Assembly (NCBI GenBank): GCA_020847015.1
Contig: JADLCW010000018.1
Coordinates: 1 to 10,753, forward strand
From: Thermomicrobiales bacterium
Lineage (GTDB): Bacteria; Chloroflexota; Chloroflexia; Thermomicrobiales; UBA6265
Direction of reading: 5' to 3'
DNA: 10,753 bases
The position numbers were made by a program, and so were the translations under genes. Below the pieces are notes generated by a model. The model did no database searches, was not told the origin of the DNA, and worked only from the letters and a program-made list of their open reading frames with translations. Below are positions 1 to 6,822 of this stretch, piece by piece (within the stretch, counting starts at the first letter, position 1; each line of letters starts with the position of its first letter).

Positions 1-2
1 CC

Positions 3-101
3 TTTGACGCCCTCGTCCAGGCCACCGGCGCGGCCCTCGACGCCGTCACCGCCACGGACGCCCGCGCCTACTACGCCCACTGCGGCTTCCCTCTGCCATG
101 A
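3..101 (+). CDS. IS630-type transposase, C-terminal fragment (left part outside window)
   Basis: The frame beginning at base 3 is open from the window edge to a TGA at 99-101. It encodes a 32-residue tail that starts FDALVQATGAALDAVT and ends YYAHCGFPLP. The pattern 'DALVxAxGAALDAVTxxDARxYxxHCGF' is what I know as the extreme C-terminus of IS630-family DDE transposases (alternating alanine-rich helix, then a H-C-G-[YF] ending). The DDE catalytic domain and the left end of the element lie upstream of the window, so completeness cannot be judged. The stop is only 36 bp before the VOC gene start, so the right end of the element must lie in or very near 102-136. Another transposase family with a similar tail is possible; only 32 residues are visible. 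Confidence 0.6.
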   Translation, partial: FDALVQATGAALDAVTATDARAYYAHCGFPLP

Positions 102-123
102 CAACTCATACAGCGGCCGCTCT

Positions 124-130
124 AAAGGAG
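124..130 (+). promoter_or_regulatory. Strong Shine-Dalgarno AAAGGAG fixing the VOC gene start
   Basis: AAAGGAG lies 6 nt before the ATG at 137. This selects that ATG over the upstream in-frame ATG at 98, which overlaps the transposase stop codon and has no comparable site. Confidence 0.75.
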
Positions 131-136
131 CCAGGC

Positions 137-520
137 ATGCCCACCGTCCGACGTCTGCAGCACTCCAGCGTGCCCATGCCCCGGGACGGCGCGACCGACG
201 CCCGCCGCTTCTACGGCGGCGCGTTGGGACTGGAAGAAGTGTCCCTGCCAGAATCGCTGCACGACCGGGCTCTGGTGTGGTTCAGCGCCGGCGACGGCCA
301 CGAGATCCATTGCTTCGCCGACGAGCATCTCGGTCCCAATTCGCCGCAACAACACTTCTGTCTCGAAGTGGATGACCTGGACGCCTACCGGACGCGTCTC
401 GACGAGCATGGCGTGGCGACCTATGACAGCACCCCTATCCACAATCGTCCCCGCTTCTTTGTACGCGATCCGTTCGGCAACCAGATCGAACTCACCCAAA
501 TTCTCGGTCCCTACAAGTAG
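137..520 (+). CDS. VOC-fold (glyoxalase/bleomycin-resistance type) protein
   Basis: This is a 127-residue single-domain protein of the vicinal oxygen chelate superfamily, built from two beta-alpha-beta-beta-beta modules. Module one runs from LQHSSVPM through A22-RRFYGGALGLEEV to EIHCFADEH. Module two runs from QHFCLEVDDLDAY to RFFVRDPFGNQIEL. The usual metal-ligand positions appear filled: H9 in strand one, H58 or E56 in 'EIHC', H73 in 'QHF', and E118 in 'GNQIEL'. The FFVRDPFGNQIEL ending is the family hallmark. Such proteins are cytosolic metal-dependent lyases, isomerases or dioxygenases, or bind toxins and antibiotics; the sequence does not give the substrate. It lies 35 nt upstream of the aldehyde dehydrogenase on the same strand, so co-transcription is likely. 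The start is chosen from the Shine-Dalgarno at 124-130. The fold is certain, the reaction unknown. Confidence 0.88.
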   Translation: MPTVRRLQHSSVPMPRDGATDARRFYGGALGLEEVSLPESLHDRALVWFSAGDGHEIHCFADEHLGPNSPQQHFCLEVDDLDAYRTRLDEHGVATYDSTPIHNRPRFFVRDPFGNQIELTQILGPYK

Positions 521-555
521 CGCAATCTGCGGCGACCCGCGAGAGGAGTGCGATC

Positions 556-2166
556 GTGTCCGCCAATGTCGACAAAATCACCTATACCTCGACGCCGGAG
601 CAAGTGCAGGCAATGCACGAAGCCTTCGATAAGGCGCTGGCCGAAGTCGAAGCCAATTTCGGACAGAGCTACCCGATGATCGTCAATGGCGAGGAGCGGC
701 GCGCCAGTTCCGAGTTCGAAGTGCGCGCCCCGGCCGACCGCTCACGCGTGCTGGCCCGGTTCCCGCGCGGCACGCGGCAGGACGTCGACGATGCGGTTGC
801 TGCCGCCAGAGCCGCCTTCCCCGCATGGTCCGGGCTGGACTGGCAGGAACGGGTCGCCATTCTGCGGCGGGCCGAACAGCTCATCCGTGAGCGCAAGTTC
901 CGCATTTCCGCGATGCTGGTCCACGAATGCGGCAAGAACCGGGTCGAATCGATCGGCGAGGTCGAAGAAGCGGCTGACATTACCGCCACGTACGCCGCGC
1001 AAGTGGAGCAGCACCAGGGGTTCGTCACCCGCCTCGATTCGCTCGACCCGGCAGAGCGCAACAAATCCGTGTTGCGCCCATTCGGCGTCTGGGCGGTGCT
1101 AGCCCCCTTCAACTTCCCGGTCGCGCTTTCCAATGGGATGTCCACGGGCGCGCTGCTGGCGGGCAACACAGTGGTGTTCAAACCGGCCAGCGCCACGCCG
1201 ATGGCCGGCTACGAGCTGGCGCGCATCTTTCACGACGCCGGCATGCCGCCCGGCGTGTTCAACTTCGTCACCGGCTCCGGCGAGCAGGTCGGCGAGCCGC
1301 TGGCGCTCCATCCGGATGTCGACGGGCTCATTTTCACCGGTTCGCGAGAAGTTGGCTTCGATCTCTACAACCGGATCGGACCGAACTACCCGAAACCGTG
1401 CATTACCGAACTCGGCGGCAAGAATCCCACCATCGTTACCGCCAAGGCCGATCTCGACAAAGCCGTGGAAGGGGTCGCCCGCTCGGCGTTCGGCTTCTCC
1501 GGCCAGAAGTGCTCGGCATGCTCGCGCGTTTATGTCGAGCGCCCGGTGTATGACGAATTCATGGATCGGCTCACCCGTCGCACCAACGAATTGACTGTCG
1601 GCGAACCGGCCGACCGTGACACTTTTGTCGGGCCGGTGATCGACGATCGCGCGGTGGCGCGGTATGAAGCGGCCGTCGCCGAGGCTCAGGAGGGGACGAT
1701 TCGCACTGGCGGCAAGCGGCTAACCGGCGGCGCCTACGACGCCGGCACGTTCGTCGCGCCGACGGTGGTCGACGGGTTGCCGGCCGACCACGAACTGTTT
1801 CATCGCGAGTTGTTCCTGCCGTTCGTCACCGTCGCCCCGGTTGATTCGCTGGACGAAGCGATCGATCTCGCCAATGACACGGTCTATGGGTTGTGCGCCG
1901 GCATCTTCACCGAGGATCGCACCGAGATCGAGCAATTCTTCGATCGCATCGAAGCCGGCGTCGTATATGCCAACCGCAAGGGCGGCTCGACCACCGGGGC
2001 GTGGCCCGGCTGCCAGAGTTTCGCAGGCTGGAAGGGCAGCGGCAGCAGCGGCAAGGGTGGGCTGGGGCCCTACTACGTCCAGCAATTCATGCGCGAGCAA
2101 AGCCGCACCATCGTGGTTGATGGCGCCTTTGAGGACATCGAGGCGGAGGCGATGGCCGGAGAATGA
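556..2166 (+). CDS. Aldehyde dehydrogenase, L-glutamate gamma-semialdehyde (P5C) dehydrogenase-like
   Basis: This 536-residue NAD(P)-dependent aldehyde dehydrogenase has a GTG start at 556, preceded by GAGAGGAG with about 7 nt spacing. Catalytic residues are visible: general base E285 in 'ITELGGKNP' and nucleophile C319 in 'FGFSGQKCSACSR'. The latter motif, the near-identical residue positions to known P5C dehydrogenases, and the long N-terminal arm (about 55 residues before the Rossmann part) place it in the RocA/PruA branch. The cofactor region has 'APFNFPVALSNG' (about 182-193) and 'FTGSREVG'. The C-terminal 'NRKGGSTTGAWPGCQSFAGW' and 'GSGSSGKGG' stretches match a subgroup I know mainly from high-GC bacteria. 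P5C dehydrogenase performs the second step of proline catabolism, oxidising glutamate semialdehyde to glutamate. No proline dehydrogenase is in the window, so another acidic aldehyde substrate remains possible. The family is certain, the substrate moderately so. Confidence 0.9.
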   Translation: MSANVDKITYTSTPEQVQAMHEAFDKALAEVEANFGQSYPMIVNGEERRASSEFEVRAPADRSRVLARFPRGTRQDVDDAVAAARAAFPAWSGLDWQERVAILRRAEQLIRERKFRISAMLVHECGKNRVESIGEVEEAADITATYAAQVEQHQGFVTRLDSLDPAERNKSVLRPFGVWAVLAPFNFPVALSNGMSTGALLAGNTVVFKPASATPMAGYELARIFHDAGMPPGVFNFVTGSGEQVGEPLALHPDVDGLIFTGSREVGFDLYNRIGPNYPKPCITELGGKNPTIVTAKADLDKAVEGVARSAFGFSGQKCSACSRVYVERPVYDEFMDRLTRRTNELTVGEPADRDTFVGPVIDDRAVARYEAAVAEAQEGTIRTGGKRLTGGAYDAGTFVAPTVVDGLPADHELFHRELFLPFVTVAPVDSLDEAIDLANDTVYGLCAGIFTEDRTEIEQFFDRIEAGVVYANRKGGSTTGAWPGCQSFAGWKGSGSSGKGGLGPYYVQQFMREQSRTIVVDGAFEDIEAEAMAGE

Positions 2167-2213
2167 TCCGGGCGCGGCGCTCCGGGATTCGCACCGAGGT
2201 GTCGCGAGCAGCG

Positions 2214-2918
2214 TCAGCCGCGCGATTGGGGCCGACGCAGCCGGTGCAACCCTACTTCCACGCCATCATCCCCTGGATCGGGCCACGGCCCCGGGTGGCG
2301 GCGACTCTCGATGCCCCAGCCAATTTCGCGGAGGGCTTCGAGCCAAGCTGCCGCCGGTGGCCGCCCCGGTTCGGCCAGCCAGAACACGCCGTTCGGGGCG
2401 AGCAGGCGGTCGATCGCCGTCAGCAGCGGCTCCACATCCCGCCGCTCATAGAGCACGTCGGCGGCCAAGATCACCGGCCATCCGCCCGGCGCATCGATCG
2501 CTCCATCATCGAGCGCACGCCAATTGGCCGCGATCGTTCTCGGCGCCGCCCCGGTGTTGCGGCAACAGTTTTCTCGGCACCTGGCAAGCGCATCGGGGAA
2601 GTAGTCGACCGCCCAGAGATCCGCCCCGGCCTGCAGAGCCTCGATAGCGGTGATGCCTAAACCGCAGCCCAGCTCCAGCGTGCGCTTGCCTCGCACGATA
2701 CCCGGTTCACAGGCGATGGCATCAGCGAGCGCGATGCCGCTCGGCCACACTTCCGCCCAGTAGGGCAGATTTTGCTCCGGGTCGGCCTCCACGCGATCCA
2801 GCAACAGATCCAGGTCGGTGGGATGAACGATCTCCAGCCGCCGCCCGCTCCAAGGCAGTCGCACGTCGATCGTTTCCAATGGGCCGAGATGGTCTGCCGC
2901 GGCGGGATCGTCGTTCAC
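2214..2918 (-). CDS. Class I SAM-dependent methyltransferase (METTL/ETFB-KMT-like)
   Basis: This is a 234-residue Rossmann-fold methyltransferase. The SAM-binding motif I is 'TLELGCGLGITA' (about 80-91), followed by an acidic strand-two residue in 'WAVDYFPDAL' (D105) and the post-II/IV-like 'ILAADVLYE' (about 150-158). The preceding 'LPYWAEVWPSG' (about 51-61) is typical of the lysine or small-molecule methyltransferase group that includes ETFB-KMT and the Nnt1-like proteins (Pfam methyltransf_16). The acceptor cannot be read from the sequence. I choose the GTG at 2918, 13 nt after the TAG of the upstream selenoprotein gene. An ATG at 2978 is in frame, but its extra 20 residues are a shifted reading of that gene's conserved tail (47-nt overlap) and are basic and unconserved in look. 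It is probably the last gene of a dnaA-lipoprotein-methyltransferase run, and it converges with the aldehyde dehydrogenase 47 bp away. Confidence 0.82.
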   Translation of the reverse strand: MNDDPAAADHLGPLETIDVRLPWSGRRLEIVHPTDLDLLLDRVEADPEQNLPYWAEVWPSGIALADAIACEPGIVRGKRTLELGCGLGITAIEALQAGADLWAVDYFPDALARCRENCCRNTGAAPRTIAANWRALDDGAIDAPGGWPVILAADVLYERRDVEPLLTAIDRLLAPNGVFWLAEPGRPPAAAWLEALREIGWGIESRRHPGPWPDPGDDGVEVGLHRLRRPQSRG

Positions 2919-2931
2919 GACCCGACGATCC

Positions 2932-3453
2932 CTACAATCCTTCCGGCGGGAGCGGTGTCTTGGTAGAGGGGCCGACATCGCCGTAGGTGTCCTCCACCCA
3001 CTGCCGGATCTCGCGCATCGACTTGCCTTCGGGCCGCATCTTCATCACCGCACGGGCGACGTCCAGGCAGACCCCTCAGCCGAAGCTCATCGGGTCGAGC
3101 AACACCGACCCGTCATCGCGCATCTCCTCCACATAGCAGTCGGCGTTGGAGACATGACCCTGGTCGACGCAGCCGCAGAAGCACGGCATCCATTGCAAGA
3201 GATCCTGATTGGCCACCGCATAGCGGTACGTCTCCTGCACCGAAGTCGGGGCGTCCCAGAACATCTGCGGCCACTTGTCCTGGCCGGGCCAAGCGACCAT
3301 GTCGTAGGCGCCGGAGCTGCCGCCGCCGTTGAACACGGCGGAACCGGAGCACCCAACCAACGCCAACCCGGCCGCTCCGAGCGAACCTTGCAGCAATGCA
3401 CGTCTGGTGATCGCCGCGCGGCGAGAGGAGATTGACGAGCGAAGGGAACGCAC
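2932..3453 (-). CDS. Predicted selenoprotein: PCYCGC-family Tat lipoprotein with in-frame TGA read as Sec
   Basis: If TGA 3078-3076 is read as selenocysteine the product has 173 residues. The GTG start at 3453 follows AGGA with 7 nt spacing; an ATG at 3537 would add 28 residues before the signal peptide. The N-terminus has a twin-arginine signal (TRRALLQG, RR at 17-18), an Ala/Gly/Leu core and a lipobox LVGC (C35), so export by Tat and lipid anchoring outside the membrane are expected. After a Gly/Ser linker come 'QWMPCFCGC' (Cys 91, 93, 95), 'SNADCYVEE' (C106), 'LLDPMSFG', then U126-G-V-C129-LDVA and 'EGKSMREIRQWVEDTYG'. This order matches the PCYCGC family (Pfam PF13798), where the position of U126 is a Cys in a C-G-V-C-L motif. 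The family's function is unknown; the many Cys suggest metal or redox chemistry. A plain stop at the TGA would remove the CxxC-like pair and the conserved C-terminal helix. Confidence 0.82.
3043..3078 (-). promoter_or_regulatory. Candidate bacterial SECIS hairpin downstream of the in-frame TGA
   Basis: Reading the minus strand, TGA (3078-3076) is followed by 14 nt, then CGUCGCC (3061-3055), a 5-nt loop CGUGC (3054-3050) and GGUGAUG (3049-3043). All seven positions pair, two of them as G-U wobbles. The loop begins 21 nt after the TGA and has a G as its second base and an internal GU. Bacterial SECIS elements are stem-loops just 3' of the UGA inside the coding region. The usual search rules are a distance of roughly 16-37 nt to the apical loop and a G among the first two loop bases; this hairpin meets both. 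GC-rich DNA makes short stems common, so the hairpin alone is weak. Together with the conserved reading frame it is strong. Confidence 0.65.
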
Positions 3454-3462
3454 GAACGCATC

Positions 3463-3475
3463 CTGTTCCGAACAG
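3463..3475. promoter_or_regulatory. Perfect 6-bp inverted repeat CTGTTC-N-GAACAG before the lipoprotein gene
   Basis: CTGTTC/GAACAG with a one-base spacer sits 9 nt upstream of the GTG at 3453 and overlaps the AGGA ribosome-binding site. It could be a small operator or a hairpin that masks the ribosome-binding site. It is short enough to be chance, and I do not recognise it as a known regulator site (its half-sites are in the opposite order to the GAAC-N4-GTTC of Bacillus-type LexA boxes). Confidence 0.25.
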
Positions 3476-3546
3476 AGCGAATCTTGGGCAAGGGTACTCC
3501 ACCCCGCGCTGCCCGACCATCGCCCGGCTAAGGGCAAGGGGGTCGA

Positions 3547-4992
3547 TCAGGTCGCCGAGGCGGCGAACAGCGCCTCACGGATCGCCATCAAGTGCGAGCG
3601 CAGCGTCGTGTCGGTCGTGAGGGAGCGCTCGATCTGCCGGATGCCGTGCAGCACCGTGGTGTGGTCGCGCCCGCCGAGCTCCTGGCCGATCTCCAATAGC
3701 GATGCGTCCGTTTCTTCGCGCAGGAGGTACATGGCGACTTGCCGCGGTCCGGAAATCCCTTTCGTCCGCGAACGCCCCGAAAGATCGCGCGCCGACAGCC
3801 CGTAATGGCGCACGACCGCCTCGATAACCCCGGCCCGCGTCACGGACGCTCGCCGTGCCCCGACCGCCGCATCAGTCAGCGCCTCCATCGCGAGCGTCAG
3901 CGCGATTGGCTCGGCGGTGAACTGGGCGCGCGCGATGACCTTGTTCAGTGCGCCTTCCAGGTCCCGGATGTTGCTTTGATCCTTCTGAGCGATATATTCA
4001 GCCACTTCGTTCGGCAGCACCACCCCCAGTTCCTCGCCTTTGGCCCGCAAGATAGCCGTCCGCATTTCATAATCGGGGAGCTGCACGTCGGCGATCAGCC
4101 CACCCTCGAAGCGGGAGCGCAGCCGATCCTCCAGCGCCGAAATCGCCTTGGGCGGGCGGTCGCTGGTAATGATCACCTGCTTGCCGCTCTGGTACAGCGT
4201 ATTGAAAGTATGGAAAAACTCTTCCTGCGTGCTCTCTTTGCCGGCAATGAACTGGATGTCGTCGATCATCAGGATGTCGATTTCGCGGTAGCGTCCTCGA
4301 AACTCCTCCATCCGCTGCTGGCGAATGGCCGCGATGAGATCGTTGGTGAATTTCTCGGAGGTGACGTAGGAAACGAGTAGTTCGGGGCGCAGATCCAGCG
4401 CGCGGTGCCCTACTGCGTGCAGCAGATGCGTTTTGCCCAGCCCCACCCCGCCATGGACGAAGAACGGGTTGTATTTTCCCCCGGGATGTTCGGCGACCGA
4501 TAGCGAAGCGGCGTGGGCGAACCGGTTGGACGAACCGACCACGTACGCATCGTAGACATAGCGCGGGTTGAGCCCGTGACTGGGCACGGCAGCCAATTCG
4601 ATCTGGCGCGGCGGCGGCACTCCTGCCGCCGGGCGCGGCGCACGCTCGGCGGGTCGTCGCGCCGCGCTGCGCGCAGCCGGCTCCGGAGCCGCGCCGCCGA
4701 GCATGGCCGCTGTTTCCTGATTCAGCCGCTCCGCTGCCGGATCGCTCTCCCCCAACACCGTAAAGCGGACCGCCACCGGTCGACCGACGATCGTCGCGAG
4801 CGCTTCGGCAATCCGGGCCGCGTAGCGCGATTCCAGTGTCGCCACCACGACCGTACTTTGCGCCCCAATCGTGGCGAGATCGTTGTCGAACCCGACGAGT
4901 TGAGTATCGCGCACCCAATTGTCGAATGCAGTGCGCGACAAACGCGCCTGCAGTTCGCCTTGCACGGCGTGCCAAAGTTGTTTTGCGTCCAT
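3547..4992 (-). CDS. dnaA: Chromosomal replication initiator protein DnaA
   Basis: This 481-residue DnaA is an AAA+ ATPase that binds oriC and opens it for DnaB loading. Domain I is 'AKQLWHAVQGELQARLS' to about residue 85. Domain II is a Pro/Ala/Arg-rich linker (about 90-130). Domain III begins at 'LNPRYVYDAYVVGSSNRF'. Walker A is 'GGVGLGKTH' (K187), Walker B 'LMIDDIQF' (D244, D245), sensor 1 'VIITSDRPP', and the arginine-finger box 'LRSRFEGGL'. Domain IV carries the DnaA-box-binding signature 'GGRDHTTVLHG' (about 440-450). I take the ATG at 4992 because its protein begins where other DnaA proteins begin. In-frame ATGs at 5028 (GGGAG only 3 nt away) and 5082 (GGTGGGAT about 7 nt away) are real alternatives adding 12 or 30 unconserved residues. 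No dnaN, recF or DnaA-box cluster adjoins it; the neighbours are pepA (divergent) and the selenoprotein gene 93 nt downstream. Confidence 0.97.
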   Translation of the reverse strand: MDAKQLWHAVQGELQARLSRTAFDNWVRDTQLVGFDNDLATIGAQSTVVVATLESRYAARIAEALATIVGRPVAVRFTVLGESDPAAERLNQETAAMLGGAAPEPAARSAARRPAERAPRPAAGVPPPRQIELAAVPSHGLNPRYVYDAYVVGSSNRFAHAASLSVAEHPGGKYNPFFVHGGVGLGKTHLLHAVGHRALDLRPELLVSYVTSEKFTNDLIAAIRQQRMEEFRGRYREIDILMIDDIQFIAGKESTQEEFFHTFNTLYQSGKQVIITSDRPPKAISALEDRLRSRFEGGLIADVQLPDYEMRTAILRAKGEELGVVLPNEVAEYIAQKDQSNIRDLEGALNKVIARAQFTAEPIALTLAMEALTDAAVGARRASVTRAGVIEAVVRHYGLSARDLSGRSRTKGISGPRQVAMYLLREETDASLLEIGQELGGRDHTTVLHGIRQIERSLTTDTTLRSHLMAIREALFAASAT

Positions 4993-5227
4993 CTGCAGCC
5001 GGGTCAACCCCGCCGATCGCTCCCGCATCCGCTCCCGCCCCGCCCCAATCGGTGTACGGACACTCTTGGGCCACTCTACCATTGACTATCCCACCACGCA
5101 ACGACGCACGTACGGCAGCCTGGCCCGTAGAATGCATGAGTTAGAGGTTGGCCGCGCCTGCCCGCCAGTTTGCGGCGTTCGGTATAGAACGGCTGGCGCT
5201 ATCTACCGGAGACGAAGGAGAGCGACG
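4993..5227. other. Divergent dnaA/pepA intergenic region
   Basis: This 235-bp stretch must carry the start signals of both dnaA (minus) and pepA (plus); 5083-5227 is common to all plausible dnaA starts. Only weak promoter-like hexamers are seen on the plus strand (TTGACT at 5082-5087, TAGAAT at 5128-5133, TATAGA at 5183-5188), and none is paired with the right spacing. I see no perfect DnaA box (TTATCCACA) on either strand, so there is no support for autoregulation or an oriC here. A 14-bp sequence in the pepA leader (5188-5201) recurs inside pepA at 5448-5461. Confidence 0.4.
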
Positions 5228-6733
5228 ATGCAGTTCGGGATCGAATCGGGCAAGCCGCTGGAGACCGCCAGTGATGCGCTCATCGTGCCGGTCGAAGCCG
5301 GCGACATCGCGGGGATTCCCGCCGCACTTGGCGGAATGCTGCCCGAGACGCTTGCCGCCAGTATCGCCGAGGTGATCGCCGACGCCCGCTTTACCGGCAA
5401 AGCCGGCAACACCCTCGTTGTGCCGATGCTTGGGGCCGTGCCGGTGAAACGGCTGGCGCTAACCGGCCTCGGTCCGGCCGACGAATTGACGGCAGGCAAG
5501 ATCGAGCGCGCGTACGGCGCCGCCGCGCGCGCTGCGCGGGATGCCGGGGCACGTCGCTTGACCGCCATTGCGCCGCCGGCGCCGCTTGACCCCCGCGCGG
5601 CCAACCCGATCGAGGCGGCGGTCATCGGAATGTCGCTGGGGTTGTATGCATTCACCACCCATTTCGGCGCCGGTCAACCCAGTGAGGAGCGTTCGCGGGT
5701 CGAATCGGTTGCGTTCGTCGGTCCCGGTTCGGATACGGCGCAAGACATCATCGCTCGCGGCGTCACGATCGCCCAGGCGGTCAATTTCGCCCGCGACCTC
5801 GTCAACGAGCCGGCATCCACGCTCACGCCGGAACGCATGGCCGAGCATGCCCGTGACGTCGCGGCCGAGGCCAATCTCGAGGTCGAGGTGTTGGGGCCGG
5901 ACGAGCTGGCGCGATTGGGGGCAGGCGCCATCACCGCGGTCGGTCAAGGCAGCGCCAATCCGCCACGCATGATTCGGCTGCGCTACACCCCCGACGGCGC
6001 CGACGCCGAACCCGAGCGCATTGTCGGGCTGGTCGGCAAGTGCATCACCTTCGACACCGGCGGCTACTCGATCAAACCGGCCGACGCCATGATGGAGATG
6101 AAAGGCGACATGGCCGGCGGTGCGGCGGTGCTGGCCGCCATGTCGGCTCTATCGTCGCTCGACTGCGCCTACCCGGTGGAGGCGACCATCTGCGCCGCCG
6201 AGAACATGATTTCCGGCAAGGCGTTCCGCCCCGGCGACATCTTGACGGCGATGAATGGCGTCACCATCGAGGTGCTCAATACGGACGCCGAGGGGCGCCT
6301 GGTGATGGCCGATGGGCTGGTCGACACCGCTCGCCGCGGCGCCACGGAGTTGATCGACCTGGCGACGCTGACCGGCGCCATCATCGTCGCGCTTGGCGAG
6401 GGCACGACCGGGTTGTTCAGCGACGACGATCGCCTCGCCAACGCATTGCTGACAGCCGCCGAGGAGGCCGGCGAGCGTATGTGGCGAATGCCGCTGGTCG
6501 AGGAGTTGAACGAGAAGATTCGCGGCGATGTGGGCGATGTGAAGAATATCGGCGGCCGCCCTGGAGGCGCCGTCACCGCCGCGCTGTTCCTCCAGCGCTT
6601 CACCGAGGGGCGGCCGTGGGCGCACTTCGACATTGCCGGTTCATCGAGCTATCCCGCCGCGAACGCGCTGGGGCCGAAGGGAGCCAGTGGTGAAGGCGTG
6701 CGCACCTTGCTCGCCTATCTCTGCGGGGCCTGA
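5228..6733 (+). CDS. pepA: Leucyl aminopeptidase, peptidase family M17
   Basis: This is a 501-residue cytosolic dizinc aminopeptidase that removes N-terminal residues, forms hexamers in the family, and serves peptide turnover. The C-terminal catalytic domain keeps every key residue at the E. coli PepA position plus one. Metal ligands are K271, D276, D294, D353 and E355; catalytic residues are K283 and R357. They lie in 'VGKCITFDTGGYSIKP', 'MKGDMAGGAAV' and 'NTDAEGRLVMADGL'. The N-terminal domain (1 to about 170) is more variable, as usual. One oddity is C272 where most relatives have Gly ('VGKG'). The ATG at 5228 has AGGAG (5216-5220) 7 nt upstream; the frame stays open upstream to 4919, but that part is antisense to dnaA and rejected. 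It is monocistronic, with a terminator 31 nt after the stop. Confidence 0.96.
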   Translation: MQFGIESGKPLETASDALIVPVEAGDIAGIPAALGGMLPETLAASIAEVIADARFTGKAGNTLVVPMLGAVPVKRLALTGLGPADELTAGKIERAYGAAARAARDAGARRLTAIAPPAPLDPRAANPIEAAVIGMSLGLYAFTTHFGAGQPSEERSRVESVAFVGPGSDTAQDIIARGVTIAQAVNFARDLVNEPASTLTPERMAEHARDVAAEANLEVEVLGPDELARLGAGAITAVGQGSANPPRMIRLRYTPDGADAEPERIVGLVGKCITFDTGGYSIKPADAMMEMKGDMAGGAAVLAAMSALSSLDCAYPVEATICAAENMISGKAFRPGDILTAMNGVTIEVLNTDAEGRLVMADGLVDTARRGATELIDLATLTGAIIVALGEGTTGLFSDDDRLANALLTAAEEAGERMWRMPLVEELNEKIRGDVGDVKNIGGRPGGAVTAALFLQRFTEGRPWAHFDIAGSSSYPAANALGPKGASGEGVRTLLAYLCGA

Positions 6734-6763
6734 CCGGCTCCCGCCGGCAGATTAAACGCGAAC

Positions 6764-6799
6764 GCGCCCGGCCGCTGGATGCAGCAGTCGGGCGCTTTT
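6764..6799 (+). terminator. Rho-independent terminator of pepA
   Basis: GCGCCCG (6764-6770) pairs perfectly with CGGGCGC (6789-6795) and is followed by TTTT (6796-6799). Inside it a second stem, GCTG (6774-6777) with CAGC (6782-6785), closes a GATG loop after a 3/3 internal loop. A smaller hairpin, CCGGC-TCCC-GCCGG (6734-6747), directly follows the pepA stop. The T-run fits plus-strand termination; the minus-strand side has no immediate T-run, so the facing sdh gene may rely on something else. Confidence 0.7.
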
Positions 6800-6822
6800 C
6801 CACGGTGCGTAGGTCGCGGCCT

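Noticed and set aside
107..122. GCGGCCGC palindrome resembling a cloning-vector NotI site
   Set aside because: An 8-bp GC palindrome is expected in this composition, and the flanks show no vector sequence; the VOC gene and its ribosome-binding site follow naturally.
2163..2660. Plus-strand frame overlapping the aldehyde dehydrogenase stop (ATGA)
   Set aside because: Overlap looks like coupling, but the frame is antisense to the methyltransferase and has no conserved motif.
4919..5227. N-terminal extension of pepA in frame upstream of 5228
   Set aside because: It is antisense to dnaA and unlike M17 N-termini; a good AGGAG site precedes the ATG at 5228.
4993..5227. Possible oriC or DnaA autoregulatory region next to dnaA
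   Set aside because: No TTATCCACA-like cluster and no AT-rich unwinding region are visible.
5188..5461. 14-bp direct repeat (5188-5201 and 5448-5461) in the pepA leader and coding region
   Set aside because: A repeat of this length in GC-biased DNA is near chance expectation and there is no flanking structure.
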